This document shows, piece after piece, positions 21,293-30,830 of a stretch of 64,000 nt of DNA (the stretch's first letter is position 1; each line of letters begins with the position of its first letter). Both the position numbers and the translations under genes were made by a program. The DNA lies in contig OY987303.1 of NCBI GenBank assembly GCA_963920635.1, positions 48,049,223 through 48,113,222 of the forward strand. The letters run 5' to 3'. The stretch is from Pseudeuparius sepicola (lineage: Eukaryota > Arthropoda > Insecta > Coleoptera > Anthribidae). Below the pieces are notes generated by a model. The model was not told where the DNA came from, searched no databases, and was given only the letters and a program-made list of their open reading frames with translations.

Positions 21293-24200
21293 ATGCTCCT
21301 TAAGGTGGAAGTTGCAATGATGCCGTATAAAAAAAGAAGGGGCCATACACACTTTACGGTGGAAGTCTGCAACGATGGGCGCTGCCGTATGAAAAACGAA
21401 GGGGGCATATGCCCCTTAAGGTGGCAGTCGGCACTGATGGGCGCTGCCGTATGGAAAAAGAAAGGGGCATACGCCCCTTAAGGTAGAAGCCGGTAACGAT
21501 GAGTGCTGCCACCTGAAAAAAAGAGATATATTCCCCTTATGGTGGCAGTCGGCACCGATGTGCGCTGCCGTAAGAAAAAAGAAGGGGGCATACGCCCCTG
21601 AAGGTGGAAGTCGGCAACGATAGGCGCTGCCGTATGAAAAAAGAAGGGGGCATAGGCCCCTTAAGGTAGAAGCCGGTAACGATGGGCGCTACCACCTGAA
21701 AAAAGAGATATATTCCCCTTATGGTGGCAGTCGGCACCGATGTGCGCTGCCGTAAGAAAAAAGAAGGGGGCATACGCCCCTGAAGGTGGAAGTCGGCAAC
21801 GCTAGGCGCTGCCGTATGAAAAAAGAAGGGGGCATACGCCCCTTAAGGTAGAAGCCGGTAACGATGGGCGCTACCACCTGAAAAAAGAGATATATTCCCC
21901 TTATGGTGGCAGTCGGCACCGATGTGCGCTGCCGTAAGAAAAAAGAAGGGGGCATACGTCCCTGAAGGTGGAAGTCCGCAACGATAGGCGCTGCCGTATG
22001 AAAAAAGAAGGGGGCATACGCCCCTTAAGGTAGAAGCCGGTAACGATGAGTGCTGCCACCTGAAAAAAGAGATATATTCCCCTTATGGTGGCAGTCGGCA
22101 CCGATGTGCGCTGCCGTAAGAAAAAAGAAGGGGGCATACGCCCCTGAAGGTGGAAGTCGGCAACGATACGCGCTGCCGTATGAAAAAAGAAGGGGGCATA
22201 CGCCCCTTAAGGTAGAAGCCGGTAACGATGGGCGCTACCACCTGAAAAAAAGATATATTCCCCTTATGGTGGCAGTCGGCACCGATGTGCGCTGCCGTAA
22301 GAAAAAAGAAGGGGGCATACGCCCCTGAAGGTGGAAGTCGGCAACGATAGGCGCTGCCGCATGAAAAAAGAAGGGGGCATACGCCCCTTAAGGTAGAAGC
22401 CGGTAACGATGGGCGCTACCACCTGAAAAAAGAGATATATTCCCCTTATGGTGGCAGTCGGCACCGATGTGCGCTGCCGTAAGAAAAAAGAAGGGGGCAT
22501 ACGCCCCTGAAGGTGGAAGTCGGCAACGATAGGCGCTGCCGTATGAAAAAAGAAGGGGGCATACGCCCCTTAAGGTAGAAGCCGGTAACGATGAGTGCTG
22601 CCACCTGAAAAAAGAGATATATTCCCCTTATGGTGGCAGTCGGCACCGATGTGCGCTGCCGTAAGAAAAAAGAAGGGGGCATACGCCCCTTAAGGTAGAA
22701 GCCGGTAACGATGGGCGCTACCACCTGAAAAAAGAGATATATTCCCCTTATGGTGGCAGTCGGCACCGATGTGCGCTGCCGTAAGAAAAAAGAAGGGGAC
22801 ATACGCCCCTGAAGGTGGAAGTCGGCAACGATAGGCGCTGCCGTATGAAAAAAGAAGGGTTAAGGTAGAAGCCGGTAACGATGGGCGCTACCACCTGAAA
22901 AAAGAGATATATTCCCCTTATGGTGGCAGTCGGCACCGATGTGCGCTGCCGTAAGAAAAAAGAAGGGGGCATACGCCCCTGAAGGTGGAAGTCGGCAACG
23001 ATAGGCGCTGCCGTATGAAAAAAGAAGGGGGCATACGCCCCTTAAGGTAGAAGCCGGTAACGATGAGTGCTGCCACCTGAAAAAAGAGATATATTCCCCT
23101 TATGGTGGCAGTCGGCACCGATGTGCGCTGCCGTAAGAAAAAAGAAGGGGGCATACGCCCCTTAAGGTAGAAGCCGGTAACGATGGGCGCTACCACCTGA
23201 AAAAAGAAGGGGGCATACGCCCCTTAAGGTAGAAGCCGGTAACGATGGGCGCTACCACCTGAAAAAAGAGATATATTCCCCTTATGGTGGCAGTCGGCAC
23301 CGATGTGCGCTGCCGTAAGAAAAAAGAAGGGGACATACGCCCCTGAAGGTGGAAGTCGGCAACGATAGGCGCTGCCGTATGAAAAAAGAAGGGGGCATAC
23401 GCCCCTTAAGGTAGAAGCCGGTAACTATGGGCGCTACCACCTGAAAAAAGAAGGGGGCATACGCCCCTTAAGGTAGAAGCCGGTAACGATGAGTGCTGCC
23501 ACCTGAAAAAAGAGATATATTCCCCTTATGGTGGCAGTCGGCACCGATGTGCGCTGCCGTAAGAAAAAAGAAGGGGACATACGCCCCTGAAGGTGGAAGT
23601 CGGCAACGATAGGCGCTGCCGTATGAAAAAAGAAGGGGGCATACGCCCCTTAAGGTAGAAGCCGGTAACGATGGGCGCTACCACCTGAAAAAAGAGATAT
23701 ATTCCCCTTATGGTGGCAGTCGGCACCGATGTGCGCTGCCGTAAGAAAAAAGAAGGGGGCATACGCCCCTGAAGGTGGAAGTCGGCAACGATAGGCGCTG
23801 CCGTATGAAAAAAGAAGGGGGCATACGCCCCTTAAGGTAGAAGCCGGTAACGATGGGCGCTACCACCTGAAAAAAGAGATATATTCCCCTTATGGTGGCA
23901 GTCGGCACCGATGTGCGCTGCCGTAAGAAAAAAGAAGGGGGCATACGCCCCTGAAGGTGGAAGTCGGCAACGATAGGCGCTGCCGTATGAAAAAAGAAGG
24001 GGGCATACGCCCCTTAAGGTAGAAGCCGGTAACGATGGGCGCTACCACCTGAAAAAAGAGATATATTCCCCTTATGGTGGCAGTCGGCACCGATGTGCGC
24101 TGCCGTAAGAAAAAAGAAGGGGGCATACGCCCCTGAAGGTGGAAGTCGGCAACGATAGGCGCTGCCGTATGAAAAAAGAAGGGGGCATACGCCCCTTAAG

Positions 24201-24990
24201 GTAGAAGCCGGTAACGATGGGCGCTACCACCTGAAAAAAGATATATATTCCCCTTATGGTGGTAGTCGGCACCGATGTGCGCTGCCGTAAGAAAAAAGAA
24301 GGGGGCATACGCCCCTGAAGGTGGAAGTCGGCAACGATAGGCGCTGCCGTATGAAAAAAGAAGGGGGCATACGCCCCTTAAGGTAGAAGCCGGTAACGAT
24401 GGGCGCTACCACCTGAAAAAAGAGATATATTCCCCTTATGGTGGCAGTCGGCACCGATGTGCGCTGCCGTAAGAAAAAAGAAGGGGGCATACGCCCCTGA
24501 AGGTGGAAGTCGGCAACGATAGGCGCTGCCGTATGAAAAAAGAAGGGGGCATACGCCCCTTAAGGTAGAAGCCGGTAACGATGAGTGCTGCCACCTGAAA
24601 AAAGAGATATATTCCCCTTATGGTGGCAGTCGGCACCGATATGCGCTGCCGTAAGAAAAAAGAAGGGGGCATACGCCCCTGAAGGTGGAAGTCGGCAACG
24701 ATAGGCGCTGCCGTATGAAAAAAGAAGGGGGCATACGCCCCTTAAGGTAGAAGCCGGTAACGATGGGCGCTACCACCTGAAAAAAGAGATATATTCCCCT
24801 TATGGTGGCAGTCGGCACCGATGTGCGCTGCCGTAAGAAAAAAGAAGGGGGCATACGTCCCTGAAGGTGGAAGTCCGCAACGATGGGCGCTGCCACCTGA
24901 AAAAAAGGAGGCATACACCCTTTACGGAGGCAGCCAGCAGTGATGGGCGCTGCCGTATGAAAAAAGAAGGGAGCATGCTCCCTCTTGGTA
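21293..24990 (+). repeat. Satellite with 182-bp higher-order repeat made of three ~61-bp monomers
   Basis: From about 21,540 the array repeats every 182 bp. Monomer A starts GGTGGCAGTCGGCACCGATG, monomer B GGTGGAAGTCGGCAACGATA and monomer C GGTAGAAGCCGGTAACGATG; each is followed by GAAAAAAGAAGGGGG-like or GAAAAAAGAGATATATTCCC sequence. About eighteen trimers are present, nearly identical in the middle. Irregular units occur near 22,640-22,750 (a monomer missing), 22,857-22,861 (short deletion) and 23,160-23,480 (extra C monomers). Both edges are diverged. The repeated 78-codon minus frames are a by-product: 182 is not a multiple of three, so each is cut off. Confidence 0.9.
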
Positions 24991-25650
24991 ACAGTCGATA
25001 ATGATGGGATATCTTTTGAAGAAAGGAGAAAAAAAATTTTTTTTAGGTGCAGCAGAGGTCCAATGAGGCCGACTCTGATTCTTTAAAGAGGCACCAACGA
25101 ATTGCGTCGCATATACCCCTACTGAACAAAAAGACTGTCTTCAACAGATGATAAATTGCAAAATATTTTACTAAAAACATCACACTTATACTAAAATCGA
25201 GCAATCCATATCCCTGGCGTAAATAAAACCACGTGTTCAATGACGTTCCGCGATTGGTCGGTAGACTATAAAATTTCACCCGACTTGGTAACAGGGACGT
25301 ACTCGATCGCAAAAGTGTAGTTGTGCGGTTTTATCTTGTTGTTTTCAGCTATTTAGACACTGCCACAAATAATTTTATCGATGTTTTGAGCCATTTTAAT
25401 TAAGCCAATAATTCTTTTTCGAAATATTTTGATGTAAACAATTGTAAAACTAAAATTAAATAAAGGTTGTGCCTCAGTGCGGCCCTAGCGTATATCTCAA
25501 GTCACGTGCTCTTGTTTACGCCAAGCGTAAGAGTTGCTCGATTTACTATGTGTACTAATACATACTATAAGAATTTAAACATCAACATTGAATACAAAAT
25601 AACAATAGAAATGAGTAATCATATTATTATTTGTACATGTTTTTTGTCGT
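24991..25650. other. Merlin-internal unassigned stretch
   Basis: No supported gene. It lies between the satellite and the 3' end of the Merlin transposase, and may include the gene's 3' untranslated region. Confidence 0.4.
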
Positions 25651-25689
25651 TCTAAAGAACTCATCAATTCTATTTTCCGGCAAAACACT

Positions 25690-25805
25690 TCACTTAAAAA
25701 TAAATTCTGAAAGATATCCTACATAATGGTATTTTCTAATGCCATATCGAGGTATATTCGATTTTACCTCCCTCCACATGCGCTCTATGTTTTGAGTATA
25801 GGCTC
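25690..25805 (-). pseudogene. Merlin transposase exon 3 (third catalytic residue)
   Basis: After an acceptor ATTTCAG|GAGCC the frame reads GAYTQNIERMWREVKSNIPR and on to KYHYVGYLSEFIFK, then TGA (25,690-25,692). The NIERMWR block carries the Glu of the DDE triad; in ISXO2/Merlin proteins the matching block is N-x-E-S/R-x-W. Past the TGA the same frame continues with VLPENRIDEFF, like the usual C-terminus, so the stop is a late nonsense change. The upstream intron (25,806-25,890) is short and has a GT donor and AG acceptor, a real spliceosomal intron in a transposon gene. Confidence 0.75.
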
Positions 25806-25890
25806 CTGAAATTATAGAGATGACAAAGTCCTTGATAAAACAACACACTATTGTTTAATTATTATTATCATTATTATTTAGAAAAAATAC

Positions 25891-26216
25891 CTGTTTCTGG
25901 ATCCACAAAATTGATTGAGTGATTAACTGTCAAGTGAGTATAACCCTCGTTGGTAAGGCAATTATAAGATTTCCAACAGTCTGATATGATGGTCGTTTTA
26001 GGCAAAATATACTGCTTAATTACAGATAACAATGTATCCTTGCCTCTTTCTTCAACTGGAACTAGAAACATATTTTTTGTTCCCCTCTCAATACCCCCAA
26101 AAATCCATTGACCTTCAAAATTTGCGTTTGCCAATTTTTGCGTCGTCTATTTCGCCAATTTTGCCCTCACCACCAATTTTTTTGTTAGTGTGGCGTAGAC
26201 ACCATTCTATACATAC
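25891..26216 (-). pseudogene. Merlin transposase exon 2 (first and second catalytic Asp), frameshifted
   Basis: The frame opens VCIEWCLRHTNKKIGGEGKI, then GEIDDAKIGKRK, the block with the first Asp of the triad. A small deletion then shifts the frame before FEGQWIFGGIERGTKNMFLV. TTIISDCWKSYNCL holds the second Asp, and HLTVNHSINFVDPETG is the highly conserved Merlin/ISXO2 signature. The exon ends ACAG|GTATTTTTTC. The order and spacing match an ISXO2-like DDE domain (DDE_Tnp_IS1595 group). The frameshift makes this copy inactive. Confidence 0.85.
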
Positions 26217-26340
26217 CTTAAATATATATTATATAGGTAGGTAGGTAGTAGTAGTAGTAACATGCTTTATTTAGCCTGATATGGCTACTAAATACATATA
26301 TATATATACTTCGTATAAAACAAAAAGCAATGCACGTGAC

Positions 26341-26378
26341 AAATGGCCAACAATGCAAATTTGCATTGTTGGCCATTT
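26341..26378. repeat. Perfect 38-nt palindrome
   Basis: AAATGGCCAACAATGCAAA followed directly by its exact complement. The flanks (GCACGTGAC / GTGACGTGT) nearly extend it to 54 nt. It would extrude as a hairpin; the function is unknown. Confidence 0.85.
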
Positions 26379-26427
26379 GTGACGTGTTATACTCGATCAA
26401 CCCTTTTAGAACAATAGATTTATTATA

Positions 26428-26585
26428 ACAAATGGGTTGCGGAAAATTGTTCGAAAACAATGGTTCGAAAAAACATTTGTTCGAATGACATTTGTTCGAA
26501 AAACATTTGTTCGAAAAAACATTTGTTCGAAAAAAAAACCATTTGTTTAATTTAATAAGAGATACTTCCGTATCCTATGCCAACT
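26428..26585 (+). repeat. Left inverted arm with TTTGTTCGAA minisatellite
   Basis: AATGGGTTGCGGAAAATTGT is followed by five or six short units of AACATTTGTTCGAAAA type, then AATAAGAGATACTTCCGTAT. The same order occurs inverted at 35,640-35,836. Confidence 0.75.
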
Positions 26586-26628
26586 ATAGGAAAACAGAAA
26601 AAAATCTCGCAAAAGAGTAAGAGAAGAC

Positions 26629-26663
<35 letters not shown>

Positions 26664-26675
26664 TAATAATGAGGG

Positions 26676-26885
26676 GGCTGATCCTCGGGTGTGACAATCC
26701 CGCGACTCCCAGTTACACAGGGATGGGTCTAGCCTGTGAGAGGGGCAGATCCTCGGGTGTAACGATCCCGTGTTTCCCAGTTAACGCAAGGAGGGGTTTG
26801 GCCGGTGACAGGGGCAGATCCTCGGGAGTAACGATCCCGCGTTATCCTAGTTGACCCGTATGGGTAGCGGGTTAGAATACTCCTA
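26676..26885 (+). repeat. Three ~68/69-bp tandem repeats in the 5' leader of copy A
   Basis: ATCCTCGGG starts at 26,681, 26,749 and 26,818, each followed by TGTAACGATCCCG-like sequence and CCCAGTTA or CCTAGTTG. It lies upstream of the ATG and could be promoter or ribozyme-like sequence of the element; only the repetition is visible. Confidence 0.75.
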
Positions 26886-26954
26886 TCGTGGCTCCGCGAG
26901 TCGTAAAAGGCGACCGAGGGCCGTCACTCCCACGTTACGGGAGAAAACTATGGA

Positions 26955-29900
26955 ATGGAGAATGATAGGATAATTGTCATAGGGCCGCTGCCTGGGGATC
27001 GCCAGGGCATGTCTGGAGCCGGCGCTGGGCATGACAGTGAGCGGGACGTCGGTGACAGGGCGCTGATGAGGCGGGCCCCTGTTGCACAAACAGCTACAGC
27101 CCAGCAACACGAACATCTACAACATGGGAGCCAAACGAGAACTAGGGTTCCACCCACCGAAGGTGCTGCGCGGGAACTTCAGCCAGCGTTCACTCAGGCG
27201 GGATTACAACGACGACGCATGAAATGGACTGGGTCCATGAATGAATCGATAATGCGTATTTTTTACAGGGTGACAAACTTAGGACAAGAGATGATCGGCT
27301 ACCGACAACAACTGCATGCCGAGTTCTGCAGGGAGTTTCCACACATGCAAGTGTCTGAACAAAGAGTGTCAGATCAGTATCGAACTATTCTAAGAAATAA
27401 CCGAATTCCAGAAACGCGACTTAACGCCATAAAATGGGAAGTTGAGCTAGAGATCCATGGCGAACACATAGACATAGACAACAACAACGGGGAAATTCAA
27501 GTGCCTGGACCTCAACAAGAAGCCGGAACGGCAGAGCGAACAACTGAGAATCGGGAAATTCAAGTGCCTGGACCACAACAAGAAGCCAAGACGGCGGGAC
27601 GAACAACTGAGAATCGGGAATCAGTTAACGGAGAACACTTTGAAAGCCTGGACACACAGCTGAGAAGGGCGGTATTGCGATACGAAGGCACAGACCCACT
27701 GAGCAGACCACCGCTACCAAGATTGAATTCTTCCAGGAAGCTTGCAATCATGCTCGATATTATGAACACCAAAATTTTACCCAACTATGTTTCAGTAACA
27801 CCCACATTAGAACATATGCACATGTTAATCTACTGTGCCGCAACGGCCATCATCACTGCAATGGGAGCCAAGATCCGGACGGCTCAAGAGTTAAATCGTG
27901 CAAGACCAGAACCACGAATGGCTCAATGGGAGATGCGACTAAATCGGAAGATCGAGAGTCTCCGTAAAGACATAGGACAAGTAACGGAATATATCAGAGG
28001 AGTTAGAACTAGAAAGATCCAGAGGGCGGTGCAGGCAATAATGAGCCGCACCCAAATGCATTCTCAGCGTGACCCCGCGAACATCACTGCTCAACAATGT
28101 CTTGATACATTAAAACAAAAACTTTCTGTTTTCGCAGGGCGTCTGAGGAGATACAAGGCTAGTAACAACAGGAAACGAGACAACAAACTTTTTGACCGAT
28201 CAGAAAAAGTTTTCTACCGTACTTTGAATTCTAGCGCCGATGCCACAAATACGAGTTACCCTAGCAGAGAACAGGTCGACGGTTTCTGGAGAAATCAGCT
28301 TGCCACACCAGGTCCATGCAATGTCAGTGCAAGCTGGATCAGTGAAGAACGCGAGATGGGCCGGAACTATAGCCAGATGCAACACGAGCAATTCACAACC
28401 GATGAGGTCTCCAATGTCATCAAGAATTCCCACAACTGGAAGGAACCAGGTCCAGATCATCTCCAAAATTATTGGATTAAGAAGTTGTGGTGCACGCATG
28501 AACAAATAACTACCTTAATTAATGAAGTCTTGCTCGATCCTCTGAAAATGCCATTGTTTCTTACACAGGGTGTCACCTACTTGTTACCAAAAGACCAGCG
28601 GAATACGGATAACCCTGCCAAGTACCGCCCAATAACCTGCTTGCCTACGCTGTACAAGATAATCACTTCTTGCCTTACGCAGCGAATATATGCTCACTGC
28701 GAGCGGAACAACATCATGGCAATGCAGCAGAAGGGCTGCGCGAAGGGCGCAATGGGATGCAAAGAGCAACTCATCATAGACTCTGTCATCTGCAACCAGG
28801 CTCATTCCAAGCAACGAAACCTCTACATGGCTTATGTGGACTACAAAAAAGCATTTGATTCCGTACCTCACGACTGGCTAACAGGTATCTTAAAGCTGTA
28901 TAAAATAGATCATCATACAGTTTCCTTTCTAGAACACGTTATGACAACCTGGCGCACTAAGATACAACTCAGAACCGCAAGCAGCAACATCGAGACCGAC
29001 ACAATCAACATCCGAAGAGGGATTTTCCAAGGAGATTCACTCAGTCCACTGTGGTTCTGCATGGCGATGAACCCTCTATCACATCGGTTGAACTCTACAA
29101 AATACGGCTTCGCTATCAAAAGCAACAACGCAGAAGCGATCAAGTTGAATCACCTATTATATATGGATGATTTAAAACTGATGGCCGCAACCAAAAACCA
29201 ACTAACGCAAATGCTTAAAATTGTAGAGGAGTTCTCCAGGGACATCGGAATGCAGTTTGGACTGGACAAGTGCCGCACCCTTAACATTGTCCGGGGAAGG
29301 CTCGAACAGGGCGCACACGAGATGCAGGACGGCCAGGAGATCGAAGCAATGAGCATGGGAGATACATACAAGTATCTCGGGATGAAACAAGCTCAAAGGA
29401 TAGACCATCGAACAATGAAGATCGATTTAAGGAATGAATTCATCAAGAGAGTAAGACAAGTAGTGCGAACTGATCTTAACAGCAGGAATTTGTTTATGGC
29501 CCTGAACACGTATGCGTGCTCTGTACTCAGCTATTCGTTTGGAATAGTGAATTGGACCAACACGGACATCAACAACCTGCAGCGAAAAGTTAGGACACTA
29601 CTGACAAAAGCTCATAAACATCATCCCCGTAGCGCCGTAGAAAGAACTACTCTGCCACGTCAACTAGGAGGAAGAGGATTGGCAGACCTCAGCAAGCAAT
29701 TGGACCAACAAATAATAAATCTGCGTAATTATTTCCAGAGACAGGCCAACAGCTCCACACTACATAAAGCTATATGCGGAGCAGACGTCTCAACACCGCT
29801 ACGTCTGACGGAACACGAGCATCAAAATCACCACCGAACCGACAACGATACACTACAGAGGTGGTTGGAGAAGCCGCTGCACGGGAGGCATCCTAATGAG

Positions 29901-30674
29901 GTCAACCAGGAACATGTCGACAAGTTAGCGTCGAACTACTGGCTGAGCTCGGGAAGAATGTTCCCCGAGACGGAAGGCTTCTTACTGGCCATACAAGATC
30001 AGGTTATACCAACTCGCAACTACCTAAAATTCATTGTAGGAGATGCATCGGTAGTGGATGACAGATGCAGATACGGGTGCCCAACTTCAGAAACAATCCA
30101 GCACATAACAGGAGGATGTCAGATGTTCGCATCAACGGAATATAAGGAACGACACGATTCGGTTGCCAAGATCTTGCACCAGGAACTGGGGGAAAAACTG
30201 CTGCTTGTGCAGGCAGAGAGGGTCCCATATTACAGCTACACACCGGAGCCTGTTCTTGAGAACAGCAACTACAAGATGTACTGGGATCGTACAGTTCTGA
30301 CAGATCAACGAGTTGCCCATAACAGACCGGACCTTATAATAGTTGATAAAATTTCTAGGAAGACAACTCTGATTGATGTGGCCATCCCGAACAACAACAA
30401 CCTGCGTGTGAAGCAAGTCGAGAAGATCGCGAAGTACAGAGACTTAGAAGAACGAATTAGAAGGCAATGGGAAATGGAAAACGTCAAGACGATTCCAATT
30501 ATCGTGTCAACAACTGGTGTTATACCAAAAAGTTTGCTGAGAAACATAAAAGAGCTGGGTCTAACTGATAGTCTTTACAGGTCCATGCAGAAAGCGGTAC
30601 TACTTGCGACAGCCCGAACCGTCAGGAAATTCATGGGGAATGCAGGAACGTCCGACAACATCAATGTCACCTAA
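26955..30674 (+). CDS. R4/Dong-like retrotransposon polyprotein (RT + restriction-like endonuclease), 1,239 aa
   Basis: One uninterrupted frame from ATG. Residues about 85-150 (MKWTGSMNESIMRIFYRV ... VSEQRVSDQYRTI) look like a Myb/SANT-type DNA-binding helix set. Around 180-221 a 21-residue unit (EIQVPGPQQEA...TENR) is duplicated. The reverse transcriptase shows AYVDYKKAFDSVPHDW (Asp629), GIFQGDSLSPLWF and LLYMDDLKL (Asp738-Asp739). The C-terminal part has a CCHC finger (C1038, C1042, H1050, C1055). It is followed by RPDLIIVDKISRKTTLIDVA, the PD-x14-D core (D1126, D1141) of the restriction-like endonuclease found in R2/R4-type elements. The protein would nick the target and copy its RNA there. 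The length is normal for the clade and all key residues are present, so this copy may be functional. Confidence 0.85.
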   Translation: MENDRIIVIGPLPGDRQGMSGAGAGHDSERDVGDRALMRRAPVAQTATAQQHEHLQHGSQTRTRVPPTEGAARELQPAFTQAGLQRRRMKWTGSMNESIMRIFYRVTNLGQEMIGYRQQLHAEFCREFPHMQVSEQRVSDQYRTILRNNRIPETRLNAIKWEVELEIHGEHIDIDNNNGEIQVPGPQQEAGTAERTTENREIQVPGPQQEAKTAGRTTENRESVNGEHFESLDTQLRRAVLRYEGTDPLSRPPLPRLNSSRKLAIMLDIMNTKILPNYVSVTPTLEHMHMLIYCAATAIITAMGAKIRTAQELNRARPEPRMAQWEMRLNRKIESLRKDIGQVTEYIRGVRTRKIQRAVQAIMSRTQMHSQRDPANITAQQCLDTLKQKLSVFAGRLRRYKASNNRKRDNKLFDRSEKVFYRTLNSSADATNTSYPSREQVDGFWRNQLATPGPCNVSASWISEEREMGRNYSQMQHEQFTTDEVSNVIKNSHNWKEPGPDHLQNYWIKKLWCTHEQITTLINEVLLDPLKMPLFLTQGVTYLLPKDQRNTDNPAKYRPITCLPTLYKIITSCLTQRIYAHCERNNIMAMQQKGCAKGAMGCKEQLIIDSVICNQAHSKQRNLYMAYVDYKKAFDSVPHDWLTGILKLYKIDHHTVSFLEHVMTTWRTKIQLRTASSNIETDTINIRRGIFQGDSLSPLWFCMAMNPLSHRLNSTKYGFAIKSNNAEAIKLNHLLYMDDLKLMAATKNQLTQMLKIVEEFSRDIGMQFGLDKCRTLNIVRGRLEQGAHEMQDGQEIEAMSMGDTYKYLGMKQAQRIDHRTMKIDLRNEFIKRVRQVVRTDLNSRNLFMALNTYACSVLSYSFGIVNWTNTDINNLQRKVRTLLTKAHKHHPRSAVERTTLPRQLGGRGLADLSKQLDQQIINLRNYFQRQANSSTLHKAICGADVSTPLRLTEHEHQNHHRTDNDTLQRWLEKPLHGRHPNEVNQEHVDKLASNYWLSSGRMFPETEGFLLAIQDQVIPTRNYLKFIVGDASVVDDRCRYGCPTSETIQHITGGCQMFASTEYKERHDSVAKILHQELGEKLLLVQAERVPYYSYTPEPVLENSNYKMYWDRTVLTDQRVAHNRPDLIIVDKISRKTTLIDVAIPNNNNLRVKQVEKIAKYRDLEERIRRQWEMENVKTIPIIVSTTGVIPKSLLRNIKELGLTDSLYRSMQKAVLLATARTVRKFMGNAGTSDNINVT

Positions 30675-30830
30675 GGCCCGATAACATGGCAAGGGTCTCG
30701 TCCGAGCCAGATCCTTATGGTATCCGAGATACCCGGGATCTGAGTGAATGTTCCCCGTAGAGGGAGTGCGAATGCCTTTTGGCTAAGTCGATATAATAAT
30801 AATAATAATAAAAATAATAATAATAATAAC

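Larger units (their letters stand above)
26670..30829 (+). mobile_element. R4/Dong-like non-LTR retrotransposon, copy A (full length)
   Basis: It begins right after a (TAA)n tract (26,629-26,669), has a ~285-bp 5' leader, one long frame, a ~118-bp 3' UTR ending GGCTAAGTCGATATAA, and a (TAA)n tail (30,793-30,829). A single ORF with a reverse transcriptase and a C-terminal restriction-like endonuclease, plus a (TAA)n context, fits the R4/Dong clade; Dong of silkworm is known from TAA repeats. The leader contains a three-fold ~68-bp repeat. Confidence 0.8.

Noticed and set aside
21537..24914. Many ~78-residue minus-strand reading frames with nearly identical sequence, looking like a tandem gene family
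   Set aside because: They recur every 182 bp with the satellite and are ended by the frame change each unit causes. No codon bias or promoter; they are shadows of the satellite.
971..24990. Regular repeats considered as a CRISPR array
   Set aside because: The units are contiguous with no unique spacers and the sequence is eukaryotic; no cas-like genes.
26955..30674. The 1,239-codon frame as a host gene
   Set aside because: RT and restriction-like endonuclease motifs, a TAA tail and two further copies show it is a retrotransposon.
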